NCBI RefSeq assembly: GCF_000280055.1
Contig: NZ_ALAB01000021.1
Coordinates: forward strand, 95,383 to 159,382
DNA: 64,000 bases
Direction of reading: 5' to 3'
Source of the DNA: Alishewanella aestuarii B11
GTDB taxonomy: Bacteria; Pseudomonadota; Gammaproteobacteria; Enterobacterales; Alteromonadaceae
This document shows, in pieces, positions 46,687 through 56,467 of the stretch. A program made the position numbers and the translations under genes. The notes below the pieces were generated by a model. The model was not told where the DNA came from, did no database searches, and saw only the letters and a list, made by a program, of their open reading frames with translations. Position 1 is the first letter of the stretch, and each line of letters begins with the position of its first letter.

Positions 46687-49600
46687 TTACTCCGCTTGAC
46701 CAGGTTTGGTCATAGGCGCAGATACTGTCTGACGGGCAAAGGCTGAACCGGCTGGCCGCTCAGACGATTGCACAACCGGACGCTGTTCGGCGCTGGCAGC
46801 ATTGATCACAATCTCCTGCTGCGTATCGGTAACCGCCGTTGGCTTAGTCATTTCAGCGACTACCATATTGCCAAAGCGGCTGCCCGCAGGGCGCTTGGCC
46901 GTAGCAGGTGCTACTGCTGTTTCAACTGCAACAGTTGCGGTTGCTGCTTCAACTGGCGCGGCTGATGTTGGCTGCACCGGCGCTGCTGCGGCTGACTCAG
47001 TGGCTGCGGCTTGCTCAACGGCCGGTTCTAACGCCAGGCTTTGTTGCTCAGGGCTGCTCTGGCTGGCGACCGCTTCCTCAGTTGCCGTGACCTCTACTGC
47101 TGCCACTTCAGTCTCAGCAACAGGCGCTTGCGTTACGGTATCAGCGGTATCCGCTTTTGTCGTGCGACGACGGCTGCGGCTACGGGCTGGTTTGTCTTCA
47201 GCATCGACAGCGCTTTCCTCTGACGCAGCTGCCTTAACAGCGTCATCAGTAGCCACCTCAACTGCGACAACCACAGGCTCTGCGACCGTCTCAGTAACAA
47301 GCTCTGAGGCGATAGTCGCTGCAGTCTCGGCTGTGGCTGCAGCAACAGGGGTCTCTGCTTGGCTACTAACAGCAGCTTGTTCCGCTGTGACAGTGGCTGT
47401 TATCGCTTCATCTGCGGCAGCTGTTTCCTCAACGGCATTATCGGTTTGCTCTTTGCGACGCTTCTGACCGGCAGCGCGCAGATGACGTGGTGAACGACGG
47501 CTGCGGCTGCGCGGCTCTGCAGCTTCTGCGGCATCATCAGCTAACACCTCGGTTTCAGGCACTGCTGCTGTGGCAACAGTCGCTTGAGCAGAGGTATCAA
47601 CAACAGTATCAACAACAGCCTCAGGTGCCTTGGTCAGAGCTTCTGGCGCTGCGTCAACTACCGCGGTCACTGTTGTGCTTACCGCAGGCTCAGCAGCGGT
47701 CACCGGTGCTTCGGTTGCAGCAGTGTTAGCGACAGCTTCTGCTTTCGCTACCCGCACTGAACGCTGTAACTGGCGGCGGGCCCGACGCTCAGCAGCAGCG
47801 GCACGGCTATTTGGCTCGTCTGCTTCCTCTCGTTCTACCTTATCGACCTTAGCTTCAGCCGGCGCTTTACGGGCTTCTTGCGGCCGTGGCTGGCGCTCCT
47901 GTTGTTTCGGACGTTCCTGCCGCTCTGGGCGACTGCTCTGGTTCGCTTTGTCTTCGCTTACCTTATCCTGTGCTTTATCGGCAACTTTCTCGACCTGATC
48001 CCGGCGTTTATTCCGGTTATTACGTCTTCTGTTATCGCCGCGTTCACCACGCTCACCACGTTGCTCCGGACGGGCGGCTGATTTCTCTTTCGGTTTATCC
48101 GCCGGTTTTTCCACTGCCGGTGCGGCAAATAAACCCGATAACCAACTTCCTAAACGGCTGAATAAACCTGGTGTACTGGCCACAGGGGCCGCGGTTTCTG
48201 CAACAACAGCTTTCGGTTGTGGTGCCGGCGCAGCAGTTTGCGCCATACTCAGCGCTGATACCGCCGGTTTCTCTTTTACCGCTTCAGAAGCCGGCTGGTA
48301 CAGCTTGGTAGTGTGTTCCGGTACCTTGGTCAGGTTATAGCTGACATCTTCGATCTCTTCATCGATACGGATGCGGATCACTTCGTAGTTTGGTGTTTCC
48401 AGATGCTCATTCGGGATCACATACACCTGGACGCCATTGCGCTGCTCGATGCGACGTACACCTTCACGTTTTTCGTTCATCAGATAAGTAGCAACCGATA
48501 CCGGCACCTGTGCCTGCACCTGGCTGGTGTTATCTTTAATCGCTTCTTCTTCGATTAAACGTAAAATTGACAGGGCAGAGGACTCAACACTGCGGATAGT
48601 GCCGCGGCCATGACAACGCGGACAGACATGACCGGCTGACTCACCCAGTGACGGACGTAAACGCTGCCGTGACATTTCCAGCAGACCAAAACGCGAAATC
48701 CGGCCAATTTGTACCCGGGCACGGTCTTGCTTCACGGCGTCTTTTAAACGGTTTTCCACTTCACGCTGATGCCGTACCGGCGTCATATCGATAAAGTCGA
48801 TCACGATCAGACCGCCCAGGTCACGTAACCGCAGTTGGCGGGCGATTTCATCGGCCGCTTCCAGGTTGGTATTAAAGGCGGTTTCCTCAATATCGCCGCC
48901 TTTAGTGGCTTTCGAGGAGTTAATATCAATCGCAGTTAAGGCTTCGGTGCTGTCGATAACGATAGAGCCGCCAGAGGGTAAACGCACTTCACGGCGGAAG
49001 GCGGTTTCGATCTGGTTTTCAATTTGATAGTGCATAAACAGCGGCACTTCACCCTGATACATCTTGACGCGGTGCGCGAAGTCCGGGCGAAACTGTTGGA
49101 TATAAACCTTGGCTTCTTCGAAAATCTTCTGGCTGTCGATCAGGATCTCACCGACATCGCGGCGCAGATAATCACGAATAGCACGGAATACCACATTGCT
49201 TTCCTGGTGGATCAGGAAAGGCGCGGCACGTTTCTGCGCTTCTTCGGTAATAGCCGACCAGTGTTTCAGCAGGGCTTTTAAGTCGTAATCCAGCTCTTCG
49301 TAGGATTTGCCAACACCAGCGGTACGCACAATCAGACCCATGCCATCCGGCATTTCCAGCTGGCCTAAGGAATCTTTTAATTCCTGACGCTCATCGCCTT
49401 CAATACGACGGGAAATGCCACCGGCGCGCGGGTTATTCGGCATCAGTACCAGGTAAGAACCGGCCAGGCTGATAAAGGTGGTTAGCGCGGCGCCTTTTTG
49501 GCCACGTTCTTCTTTATCGATCTGGATAATGACTTCCTGACCTTCTTTTACCACTTCTTTGATGTTTGGACGACCATCGAAGCTGTAACCAGCAGGGAAG

Positions 49601-49830
49601 TATTCGCGGGAGATTTCTTTTAACGGCAGGAAACCATGGCGCTCAGCACCGTAGTCAACGAAGGCGGCTTCTAAACTCGGCTCGACCCGCGTGATTTTAC
49701 CTTTGTAAATATTGGCTTTCTTTTGTTCATGGCCTGGGCTTTCAATGTCCAGGTCGTACAGTTTCTGGCCATCGACCAGGGCTACGCGGATTTCTTCTTC
49801 CTGCGTGGCATTAATTAACATTCTTTTCAT
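46687..49830 (-). CDS. rne: RNase E
   Basis: This essential endoribonuclease and degradosome scaffold has 1047 residues. The N-terminal catalytic half (to about 510) follows the E. coli order: an S1 domain ([20 protein letters not shown]), the 5' sensor, and DNase-like [17 protein letters not shown] with [14 protein letters not shown] (catalytic aspartates). The zinc-link is CPRCHGRG. The C-terminal half is disordered. It has an amphipathic membrane segment [18 protein letters not shown], Arg-rich RNA-binding stretches ([27 protein letters not shown]), a long Ala/Val/Thr/Glu-rich tail, and two RPAGS-x-F...MTKP repeats at 980-997 and 1025-1043. The latter is a likely partner-binding element. 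Confidence 0.97.
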   Translation of the reverse strand: MKRMLINATQEEEIRVALVDGQKLYDLDIESPGHEQKKANIYKGKITRVEPSLEAAFVDYGAERHGFLPLKEISREYFPAGYSFDGRPNIKEVVKEGQEVIIQIDKEERGQKGAALTTFISLAGSYLVLMPNNPRAGGISRRIEGDERQELKDSLGQLEMPDGMGLIVRTAGVGKSYEELDYDLKALLKHWSAITEEAQKRAAPFLIHQESNVVFRAIRDYLRRDVGEILIDSQKIFEEAKVYIQQFRPDFAHRVKMYQGEVPLFMHYQIENQIETAFRREVRLPSGGSIVIDSTEALTAIDINSSKATKGGDIEETAFNTNLEAADEIARQLRLRDLGGLIVIDFIDMTPVRHQREVENRLKDAVKQDRARVQIGRISRFGLLEMSRQRLRPSLGESAGHVCPRCHGRGTIRSVESSALSILRLIEEEAIKDNTSQVQAQVPVSVATYLMNEKREGVRRIEQRNGVQVYVIPNEHLETPNYEVIRIRIDEEIEDVSYNLTKVPEHTTKLYQPASEAVKEKPAVSALSMAQTAAPAPQPKAVVAETAAPVASTPGLFSRLGSWLSGLFAAPAVEKPADKPKEKSAARPEQRGERGERGDNRRRNNRNKRRDQVEKVADKAQDKVSEDKANQSSRPERQERPKQQERQPRPQEARKAPAEAKVDKVEREEADEPNSRAAAAERRARRQLQRSVRVAKAEAVANTAATEAPVTAAEPAVSTTVTAVVDAAPEALTKAPEAVVDTVVDTSAQATVATAAVPETEVLADDAAEAAEPRSRSRRSPRHLRAAGQKRRKEQTDNAVEETAAADEAITATVTAEQAAVSSQAETPVAAATAETAATIASELVTETVAEPVVVAVEVATDDAVKAAASEESAVDAEDKPARSRSRRRTTKADTADTVTQAPVAETEVAAVEVTATEEAVASQSSPEQQSLALEPAVEQAAATESAAAAPVQPTSAAPVEAATATVAVETAVAPATAKRPAGSRFGNMVVAEMTKPTAVTDTQQEIVINAASAEQRPVVQSSERPAGSAFARQTVSAPMTKPGQAE

Positions 49831-49955
49831 TGTGTGGTGACTCTATTGCGAAGCCACAACACAACAACCGGGCACCTGAGTGTCAGCCGTTATCAAACAC
49901 AGAAGGGTGCAGTCTCACGACTGGGTGCTTGAGGGAACCTAATTTTACGTTTTAC

Positions 49956-49994
49956 AACCCCGCTGCCGGCAAAACAGTGCCTGGCAGCGGGGTT
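49956..49994 (-). promoter_or_regulatory. Hairpin in rne leader
   Basis: A perfect 12-base stem (AACCCCGCTGCC with GGCAGCGGGGTT) is extended by an inner GGC/GCC. On the + strand it is followed by TTTTCG, so a terminator role in that direction is also conceivable. Confidence 0.6.
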
Positions 49995-50012
49995 TTCGTT
50001 ATGCTTTCTGAC

Positions 50013-50036
50013 ACACAGCGCCTGCAGGCGTTGTGT
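50013..50036 (-). promoter_or_regulatory. Palindromic hairpin in rne leader
   Basis: This 24-base near-perfect palindrome is centred on CTGCAG with only one G-T pair (ACACAGCGCCTG and its inverse). Confidence 0.6.
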
Positions 50037-50228
50037 TCTGACTAATCTTTACTGTTGTTGCCCGGTGACCGGACTTTGTGGTTTGCCGTTATTGGTAACA
50101 AATTACTCAACATTACCTCAGGCAAGTGGCAGTGGATTAACGCCGGGGTTATAAAAAACATTGGTTTTCACCACGATTTCGGTATGATCACATCCCCTGA
50201 CGGTGCCGCACAAATTCTCTTATGTCAC

Positions 50229-50274
50229 TTTGAGCGCCCTAATTGCCGTATTTCGGCACAATTAGCGGGCTGAT
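50229..50274. promoter_or_regulatory. Long hairpin upstream of rluC / in rne leader
   Basis: GCCC, TAATTG and CCG pair in order with CGG, CAATTA and GGGC, with small internal loops. No T-run lies on either side. Confidence 0.5.
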
Positions 50275-50306
50275 TATCCCACTAATCTGCGCTGATTAGC
50301 AACTGA

Positions 50307-50334
50307 ATTGTAATTTTAGCTGAGTATTTTGCAA
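50307..50334 (-). promoter_or_regulatory. Candidate sigma70 promoter of rne
   Basis: On the minus strand TTGCAA (50334-50329) and TACAAT (50312-50307) are 16 bases apart. A second pair, TTGCTA / GATAAT, lies about 30 bases further downstream. Multiple rne promoters are known in E. coli. Confidence 0.4.
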
Positions 50335-50336
50335 AC

Positions 50337-51290
50337 ATGACCGATGAAATAAAATTGCCAGTACAAATGATTGAAATTGAAGATGATTTCATCGGTCAGC
50401 GCATAGACAACTTTTTAATCGCCCGGCTGCGCGGTGTACCAAAAAGTGTGATTTACCGCGTTTTGCGCAAAGGTGAGGTGCGGGTGAATAAAAAACGCAT
50501 CAAACCTGAGTATAAATTAGAGCAGGGTGATGTGGTGCGGGTGCCACCGTTAACCGTTGCCAGCGAACCCGATGCGGTATCGGTGAAATTGAGTCTGGTC
50601 AAAGATCTTGAGCAGCATATTTTGTATGAAGATAAAGATTTGATCGTACTGAATAAACCCTCTGGCATGGCGGTGCATGGTGGCAGTGGTTTACAGTTTG
50701 GTGTAATAGAAGCGCTGCGGGCGCTGCGCCCGGACGCTAAGCATCTGGAATTGGTGCATCGGTTGGATCGCGATACCTCGGGCTGTTTGCTGATCGCGAA
50801 AAAGCGCTCGGTTTTAACGCATTTACACGAGCAGCTACGCAATAAAACGGTAGAGAAAAAATACTGGGCGCTGGTTGCCGGCGATTGGGATAACAAAGTA
50901 CGCAAGGTCACAGAGCCGCTGCGAAAAAATACGCTGCAGTCCGGTGAGCGGGTGGTCAAAGTGGATGCTGTGGAAGGCAAGCCATCGGAAACCCGGTTTC
51001 GGATTTTGCAGCGCTATCAGGAAGGCACCTTGGTAGAAGCCTTTCCGGTTACCGGCCGTACCCATCAGATCCGGGTTCATACCGCCTGTAAAGGCCATCC
51101 GATTGCCTGTGATGATAAATACGGTGATAACCAGTTTAGCCAGCAGATGCAGCAAATTGGACTTAACCGGCTGTTTCTGCATGCCTTTAGCTTAAGCTTT
51201 ATCCATCCAATCAGCGAAACCACTATGCGCTTTGAAGCGCCACTGGATCCGAAATTAAGCCAGACTCTGGAACGGTTAAACCGTAAGTAG
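50337..51290 (+). CDS. rluC: RluC, 23S rRNA pseudouridine synthase
   Basis: The E. coli enzyme makes pseudouridines at 955, 2504 and 2580 of 23S rRNA. This protein has 317 residues. The N-terminal S4 RNA-binding domain (QRIDNFLIARLRGVPKSVIYRVLRKGEV as landmark) is followed by the catalytic VHRLDRDTSGCLLIAKK and VTGRTHQIRVHTACKGHPIACD. Its divergent placement from rne is the same as in E. coli and supports RluC over RluA or RluD. Confidence 0.95.
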   Translation: MTDEIKLPVQMIEIEDDFIGQRIDNFLIARLRGVPKSVIYRVLRKGEVRVNKKRIKPEYKLEQGDVVRVPPLTVASEPDAVSVKLSLVKDLEQHILYEDKDLIVLNKPSGMAVHGGSGLQFGVIEALRALRPDAKHLELVHRLDRDTSGCLLIAKKRSVLTHLHEQLRNKTVEKKYWALVAGDWDNKVRKVTEPLRKNTLQSGERVVKVDAVEGKPSETRFRILQRYQEGTLVEAFPVTGRTHQIRVHTACKGHPIACDDKYGDNQFSQQMQQIGLNRLFLHAFSLSFIHPISETTMRFEAPLDPKLSQTLERLNRK

Positions 51291-51324
51291 CAAGTTATAA
51301 AAAGCGTAACGACGCGGAGTAGTG

Positions 51325-51975
51325 ATGTCAGCAGTAAAACTGGTTATTTTCGATTGGGACGGTACGGTGATGGACTCGGTCGGACGCATTGTGTCTTCAA
51401 TGCGTGCCGCCGCAGCCTTAACCGCATTAGAGGTACCCAGCCATGATGCGGTAAAGCAAATTATTGGCCTGAGCCTGGATCCGGCCTTTGACCAGCTGTT
51501 TCCGACCGCCAATAAAGCCCAGCGGCAGCAAATATTTGAACATTATCGCGATCAATATGTGCTGCATGACACCACGCCTACACCCTTGTTTGCAGGTGCT
51601 GAGGCAACGTTAAAGCAGCTGGCTGAGCAGAATATCCTGTTGGCAGTGGCAACCGGTAAGGCGCGCAAAGGGCTGGATCGGATGTTTGCCGAAACCGGGC
51701 TGGCGCCATACTTTGCTACCAGCCGCTGTGCCGATGAAGCGCAGTCAAAGCCGCATCCGGATATGCTTAAGCAAATTATCACTGAACTCGGTGTTAATGC
51801 GGAACAGGCTATTATGGTCGGCGATACCAGCCATGACTTAAAGATGGCACAGGCGATTAATATGCCAAGGGTAGGGGTAAGCCATGGCGCTCATCCGGTA
51901 TCGGTATTGGCGCAATATCAGCCGCTGGCGATTATTGACCGCTTACCTGAGTTAACCTCACTGGTTTTGCAGTAA
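51325..51975 (+). CDS. HAD-superfamily phosphatase
   Basis: This 216-residue HAD-IA hydrolase has the nucleophile motif FDWDGTVMDS, VATGKARKGLDR (motif II), the motif III lysine in SKPHPDML and the acidic motif IV in MVGDTSHDLKMAQ. It resembles phosphoglycolate phosphatase-like proteins found beside rluC, and the substrate is not known. ATG 51325 has CGGAG five bases upstream, and GTG 51322 is one codon longer. The last 18 bases overlap the convergent yceF. Confidence 0.9.
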   Translation: MSAVKLVIFDWDGTVMDSVGRIVSSMRAAAALTALEVPSHDAVKQIIGLSLDPAFDQLFPTANKAQRQQIFEHYRDQYVLHDTTPTPLFAGAEATLKQLAEQNILLAVATGKARKGLDRMFAETGLAPYFATSRCADEAQSKPHPDMLKQIITELGVNAEQAIMVGDTSHDLKMAQAINMPRVGVSHGAHPVSVLAQYQPLAIIDRLPELTSLVLQ

Positions 51976-52563
51976 CAGGTTTAAGCCTTCATCACGTAGC
52001 ATCGCCAGCAGCCTGATCAGTGGTAAGCCAATTAGGCTGTTGGGGTCATCACCTTGCAGTTTGTCAAACAGGGCGATGCCCAACCCCTCACTTTTAAAGC
52101 TGCCGGCGCAATCCAGCGGCTGTTCCCGCGCCACATAGTGGCGGATTTCGGCCTCACTCAGCTCACGAAAATACACCACAAAGGGTTCAATCGCTTGCCG
52201 AACCTTGCCGGTTGCTGCATTCACCACGGCCAGCCCGGTTAAAAACGTCACCGCCTGGCCGCTAAACCGTCTAAGCTGGGCTTCAGCATTAGCTACAGTA
52301 TGTGGCTTACCAAGTATTTCCCCCTGAAATACCGCCACCTGATCCGACCCTATCACTAAACCGGCTTTGAGCGTCGCGGCTACTGCCTTGGCTTTAGCGA
52401 GCGCCAGCCGGTTAACCAGAGCTTCTGCGGTTTCGTCAGGTAAAGGGCTTTCATCGACCTCTGGTTTAACGCAGTTAAACTGTGTAGTCAGCTTTTGCAG
52501 CAAGGCGCGCCGGTAAACAGAGGTCGAGGCCAGATAGAGTGGCGGATGCTGCTGCGTAGTCAT
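51958..52563 (-). CDS. yceF: YceF, Maf-family nucleotide pyrophosphatase (m7GTP type)
   Basis: This 201-residue Maf protein would hydrolyse modified NTPs. Close resemblance to E. coli YceF (LASTSVYRRALLQKL, VIGSDQVAVFQGEILGKP, CAGSFKSEGLGIALFDKLQGDDPN) points to the m7GTP-specific subfamily rather than the dTTP/UTP YhdE type. It overlaps the HAD gene tail to tail and is divergent from yceD-rpmF. Confidence 0.93.
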   Translation of the reverse strand: MTTQQHPPLYLASTSVYRRALLQKLTTQFNCVKPEVDESPLPDETAEALVNRLALAKAKAVAATLKAGLVIGSDQVAVFQGEILGKPHTVANAEAQLRRFSGQAVTFLTGLAVVNAATGKVRQAIEPFVVYFRELSEAEIRHYVAREQPLDCAGSFKSEGLGIALFDKLQGDDPNSLIGLPLIRLLAMLRDEGLNLLLQNQ

Positions 52564-52612
52564 TTTTCATCCTTAGGGTGATTTCACGCTATGATTCAGG
52601 GGGCGGGCGCAC

Positions 52613-52618
52613 TATAAT
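52613..52618 (+). promoter_or_regulatory. Candidate -10 for yceD-rpmF operon
   Basis: A TATAAT flanked by GC-rich DNA (GGGCGGGCGC before, GCGAAGCCGCGC after) lies 100 bases before yceD. No good -35 is visible. A GC-rich discriminator suits ribosomal-protein transcription units. Confidence 0.4.
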
Positions 52619-52717
52619 GCGAAGCCGCGCTATTCGCCAGAAAGCAGCGAGAAATATGTTAAAAAACCTGCAGAACCCTTTGACACTCAGGGACTGCTTC
52701 TATATGATGCGCGCCTT

Positions 52718-53245
52718 ATGCAAAAAGTGAAAATACCTGTTACGCTGGATCCGGTAAAGGCAGCGCAAAAGCGGTCAGACTACGAAGGCATTATTGTGCT
52801 GAGTACGTTAAGCCGACTTTCTGAGAGCTTGCTGAATAACGACGGCGATGTAACAGTCAGAATTGAATGCGGAACTGACCAGCAGGGACTGACTGTACTA
52901 CAGGGTACAGCAACTTGTCTGGTAAGTGTAAAGTGTGAGCGATGTGGCGAAGCGATGCCGCTAACACTAGACTGCAGTTTTGCATATACTCCGGTTAACG
53001 GAGATGATGATGCGGCTTTGGAGTTGATTCCTGAGCGCTACGACGTGATCGAACGTGATGAACACGGCGAAATTAATTTACGGCAGCTGATTGAAGACGA
53101 GTTGATTCTGACGCTTCCTTTGTACCCGATGCATGCGCCTGAAGATTGTTCAGTTAATCCAGACAGCATGAGTTTCGGTGACATAGGCCCGGAGCCGGAA
53201 AAGCCCAACCCGTTTGCAGTGCTGCAAGAATTGAAGAAAAAGTGA
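52718..53245 (+). CDS. yceD: YceD, DUF177 protein linked to rpmF
   Basis: This 175-residue DUF177 protein is implicated in 23S rRNA accumulation in E. coli and plants. It has the conserved CLVSVKCERCGEAMPL (Cys pair) and an acidic INLRQLIEDELILTLPLYPMH. It lies 15 bases before rpmF, the universal position for this family. Confidence 0.93.
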   Translation: MQKVKIPVTLDPVKAAQKRSDYEGIIVLSTLSRLSESLLNNDGDVTVRIECGTDQQGLTVLQGTATCLVSVKCERCGEAMPLTLDCSFAYTPVNGDDDAALELIPERYDVIERDEHGEINLRQLIEDELILTLPLYPMHAPEDCSVNPDSMSFGDIGPEPEKPNPFAVLQELKKK

Positions 53246-53260
53246 TTTAGGAGAAATACA

Positions 53261-53425
53261 ATGGCTGTTCAGCAAAACAAAAAATCTCGTGCACGTCGTG
53301 ACATGCGTCGTTCACACGATGCTTTAACTGGCCCAACGCTGTCAGTTGATTCAACTTCAGGTGAGACGCACCGTCGTCACCACATTACTGCCGACGGTTT
53401 CTATAAAGGCCGTAAAGTAAAATAA
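53261..53425 (+). CDS. rpmF: RpmF, 50S ribosomal protein L32
   Basis: This 54-residue basic ribosomal protein starts [20 protein letters not shown], the L32 signature, and ends [16 protein letters not shown] ribosome-binding site precedes ATG 53261. The zinc cysteines of some L32 forms are absent, as in other gammaproteobacteria. It is followed by plsX after 39 bases. Confidence 0.97.
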   Translation: MAVQQNKKSRARRDMRRSHDALTGPTLSVDSTSGETHRRHHITADGFYKGRKVK

Positions 53426-53464
53426 GTCTGGACCCTTGTCCTGACGGTCTTTACTGGTAGTAAA

Positions 53465-54496
53465 GTGCAGCCGCTAAAGCCGACTCTGGCTTTAGATATG
53501 ATGGGGGGCGACTTCGGCCCCCGATCTACTATACCTGCCGCCCTGGCAGCGCTAACAGAATTCCCCGAACTCGAACTTGTGTTTTGTGGTGACCAGCCAC
53601 TGCTTAGCCGTATGCTGACTGAAGCAGGCGTTGCTGCGCATCCGCGCATTCGCTTTGTGCACAGTGACGATCAGGTTTCGATGGCCGATAAACCCTCATT
53701 GGCTTTACGCACTAAACGCGACTCTTCGATGCGCCACGCCCTCGATCTGGTCGAGCAGGGTACGGTCCAGGCCTGTGTCTCTGCCGGTAATACCGGTGCT
53801 CTGATTGCGATGGCGCACTATGTGCTGAAAATGCTCAATGGCGTCGAGCGGCCTGCGCTGGTCAGTGCCTTACCCAGCTGCAACGGTAAGCCAGTGTATA
53901 TGCTGGATTTAGGTGCTACTGTCAATTGTGACGCCGACACCTTGTTTCAGTTTGCGGTGATGGGCGCGGTGATGGCCGAAGAAGTGATCGGCATCCGGGC
54001 GCCGCGCGTGGCCTTACTGAATATGGGCGAAGAAGAAATTAAAGGCTCTGATCAAATCAAACGTGCCTCACAGCTACTGCAGGAATGCCGGGATCTGAAT
54101 TATATCGGCTATATCGAAGGTAATGATATTTTCTCCGGTAAGGCGGATGTGATTGTTTGCGATGGCTTTGTCGGTAATGTGGCGCTAAAAACCTGCGAAG
54201 GGGTAGCGAAACTGATCCTGAAGCGGGCGCAACAAGGTGTGAAACAGCGGCCTTTTGCTGCTTTATTAAGCTGGCTGTGTAAACCTGCCCTAAAAAGTCT
54301 TTATCAGGGGATGAACCCCGACCAGTATAATGGTGCAAGTCTGATAGGATTGCGCGGCATTGTAGTGAAAAGTCATGGAAATGCGACGAAAGACGCATTT
54401 TTAAGTGCCATCCGACAAGCAGTGTGCGAGGTTCAACGCCAGGTACCTGCAAAAATAAAAGATCGGCTGGAACAGGTTCTGATAGATAAAGCATAG
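53465..54496 (+). CDS. plsX: PlsX, acyl-ACP:phosphate acyltransferase
   Basis: The enzyme makes acyl-phosphate from acyl-ACP for phospholipid synthesis. It has 343 residues and a GTG start. Landmarks are LALDMMGGDFGP, SAGNTGALIAMA, LNMGEEEIKGSD, IEGNDIFSGKADVIVCDGFVGNVALK (given as position marks) and GLRGIVVKSHG. It opens the fatty-acid part of the cluster, 6 bases before fabH. Confidence 0.96.
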   Translation: MQPLKPTLALDMMGGDFGPRSTIPAALAALTEFPELELVFCGDQPLLSRMLTEAGVAAHPRIRFVHSDDQVSMADKPSLALRTKRDSSMRHALDLVEQGTVQACVSAGNTGALIAMAHYVLKMLNGVERPALVSALPSCNGKPVYMLDLGATVNCDADTLFQFAVMGAVMAEEVIGIRAPRVALLNMGEEEIKGSDQIKRASQLLQECRDLNYIGYIEGNDIFSGKADVIVCDGFVGNVALKTCEGVAKLILKRAQQGVKQRPFAALLSWLCKPALKSLYQGMNPDQYNGASLIGLRGIVVKSHGNATKDAFLSAIRQAVCEVQRQVPAKIKDRLEQVLIDKA

Positions 54497-54502
54497 GCCA
54501 GC

Positions 54503-55462
54503 ATGTACTCAAGAATTATTGGTACCGGAAGTTATTTTCCGGCAACAGTCCGCACTAATGCGGACTTAGAGTCTATGGTGGAAACCACAGACGAATGGAT
54601 TATCGAACGCACCGGTATTAAAGAGCGGCGCATTATCGGTAAAGACGAAAGTGTGGCGACCATGGGTGCTGCTGCTGCCCGTAAAGCACTGGAAGCGGCC
54701 AACGTTGATAAAAACAGTGTCGATATGATTATCTGCGCCACCACCAGTGCCTCGCGCGCCTTACCCAGTGCTGCCTGCGAAATTCAACGCGAACTGGATA
54801 TTCCTGCTATTCCTGCCTTCGATATTGCTGCCGCCTGCGCCGGTTTTTGTTATGCCTTAAGTATTGCCGATCAATACATTAAAACCGGTCTGGCAAAACG
54901 TATCCTGGTGATTGGCTCAGACTGCCTGTCACAGCTGGTCAGCCCGGAAGATCGCTCTATGGTGATCCTGTTTGGTGATGCCGCCGGTGCTGTGTTACTG
55001 GAAGCGTCAGAACAGCCGGGCATTTTATCGACCCATATTCATGCTGACGGTAAATACTCAGAATTGCTTTACGTCGATAACCCTATTCGCGGTGACGAAG
55101 CCTCGGTACATAACTCCTGGGGTAGCATGAAGGGTAACGACGTCTTTAAAGTTGCCGTGACCAAGCTGTCTGAAGTGGTTGAGCAAACCCTGGCCGCTAA
55201 TAATATGGACAAATCGCAAATCGACTGGCTGGTGCCGCATCAGGCGAACTTACGAATTATTGCTGCGGTGGCGCGTAAACTGGATATGTCGATGGATCAG
55301 GTGGTGATTAACCTGGATCGCTATGGCAATACCTCGGCGGCGACCGTACCGACAGCGCTGGATGAAGCAGTACGTGATGGTCGGATTCAGCGTGGTCAAA
55401 CCTTATTGTTAGAAGCCTTTGGCGGCGGTTTCGCCTGGGCCTCTGCACTGGTTCGCTACTAA
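54503..55462 (+). CDS. fabH: FabH, beta-ketoacyl-ACP synthase III
   Basis: The enzyme condenses acetyl-CoA with malonyl-ACP to start fatty-acid synthesis. It has 319 residues. The catalytic triad is visible as Cys112 in DIAAACAGF, His in [11 protein letters not shown] and Asn in [11 protein letters not shown]. The N-terminal [15 protein letters not shown] is typical. Confidence 0.97.
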   Translation: MYSRIIGTGSYFPATVRTNADLESMVETTDEWIIERTGIKERRIIGKDESVATMGAAAARKALEAANVDKNSVDMIICATTSASRALPSAACEIQRELDIPAIPAFDIAAACAGFCYALSIADQYIKTGLAKRILVIGSDCLSQLVSPEDRSMVILFGDAAGAVLLEASEQPGILSTHIHADGKYSELLYVDNPIRGDEASVHNSWGSMKGNDVFKVAVTKLSEVVEQTLAANNMDKSQIDWLVPHQANLRIIAAVARKLDMSMDQVVINLDRYGNTSAATVPTALDEAVRDGRIQRGQTLLLEAFGGGFAWASALVRY

Positions 55463-55522
55463 GCTTTTATTTCAATGAAAATTCTTAATTTCAATGCAGG
55501 CACCTTTTAACAGGGTATAACG

Positions 55523-56458
55523 ATGACGAAAAAACTTGCAATTGTCTTTCCAGGTCAGGGTTCACAGAGTGTTGGCATGTTAGCCGATCTGTATCAAACT
55601 TACCCGCTGGTAAAGGATACGTTTAACGAAGCTTCAGCGGCACTGGGTTATGATTTATGGGCACTGGTTGCGAATGGCCCGGAAGAGCAGCTGAATGAAA
55701 CCCAGCGCACCCAGCCGGCATTATTAACGGCTTCTGTTGCCGTCTGGCGTGTATGGCAGCAACAAGGCGGCGCTACGCCAGCCTATTTTGCCGGTCACTC
55801 GTTAGGAGAATACTCGGCACTGGTTTGTGCGGGCGTATTGTCTTTGGCCGATGCGGTAAAACTGGTGGAAAAGCGTGGCCAGTATATGCAGCAGGCCGTG
55901 CCGGCCGGTACTGGCGCCATGGCAGCAATTATTGGTCTGGACGATGCGGCCATTGCCAAAGCCTGTGCCGACGCGGCTCAGGGTGAAGTCGTGGCGCCGG
56001 TTAACTACAACTCACCGGGGCAGGTGGTGATTGCCGGTCATAAAGCTGCGGTAGAGCGGGCCGGTGAAGCCTGTAAAGCGGCCGGAGCCAAACGCGCGCT
56101 GCCGTTGCCAGTAAGCGTACCGTCACATTGTGCGTTGATGCGCCCGGCAGCTGAGCAACTAGCCGTTGATTTAGCTGCGCTGCATTTTAATATGCCGGTC
56201 ATACCTGTGGTTAATAATGTTGATGTCGAGTTGGCAGACAGTGCTGAAGCAATTAAAGAGGCATTAATTCGTCAGCTGTATAGCCCGGTGCGCTGGACGG
56301 AAACCATTGAGTATTTCGCCGCGCAGGGCGTGACCGAAGTACTGGAACTGGGCGCGGGCAAGGTACTAAGTGGCCTGATTAAACGCATTAATAAAGAGCT
56401 GAACACCAGCTCAATTACCGATAGCGCCGCGTTAAGCGCTGCCCTTACAGCAGAATAA
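55523..56458 (+). CDS. fabD: FabD, malonyl-CoA:ACP transacylase
   Basis: The enzyme loads malonate onto ACP. It has 311 residues. VFPGQGSQSVGML is at the N-terminus, and the active-site serine is Ser93 in GHSLGEYSALV. The catalytic histidine is in VPSHCALMRPA. It stands between fabH and fabG in the conserved order. Confidence 0.97.
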   Translation: MTKKLAIVFPGQGSQSVGMLADLYQTYPLVKDTFNEASAALGYDLWALVANGPEEQLNETQRTQPALLTASVAVWRVWQQQGGATPAYFAGHSLGEYSALVCAGVLSLADAVKLVEKRGQYMQQAVPAGTGAMAAIIGLDDAAIAKACADAAQGEVVAPVNYNSPGQVVIAGHKAAVERAGEACKAAGAKRALPLPVSVPSHCALMRPAAEQLAVDLAALHFNMPVIPVVNNVDVELADSAEAIKEALIRQLYSPVRWTETIEYFAAQGVTEVLELGAGKVLSGLIKRINKELNTSSITDSAALSAALTAE

Positions 56459-56467
56459 GGTAACAAG

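Larger units (their letters stand above)
49831..50336. other. Divergent rne / rluC intergenic region with structured rne leader
   Basis: The 506 bases hold no convincing gene. Candidate rne promoters lie at the far (rluC) end, implying a leader of roughly 430-470 bases. Several strong inverted repeats are present (listed separately). In enterobacteria rne autoregulates through hairpins in a 361-base leader, so a similar role is likely but the individual stems cannot be equated here. Confidence 0.65.

Noticed and set aside
46802..47467. Long plus-strand open frame (221 codons) opposite the rne 3' half
   Set aside because: It is an antisense frame of the Ala/Val/Thr-rich RNase E tail. Its own product is a low-complexity Ala/Ser/Val mixture with no ribosome-binding site.
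49956..49994. Plus-strand terminator upstream of rluC
   Set aside because: No gene on the plus strand precedes it, and it lies in the likely rne leader. The TTTTCG tail is short.
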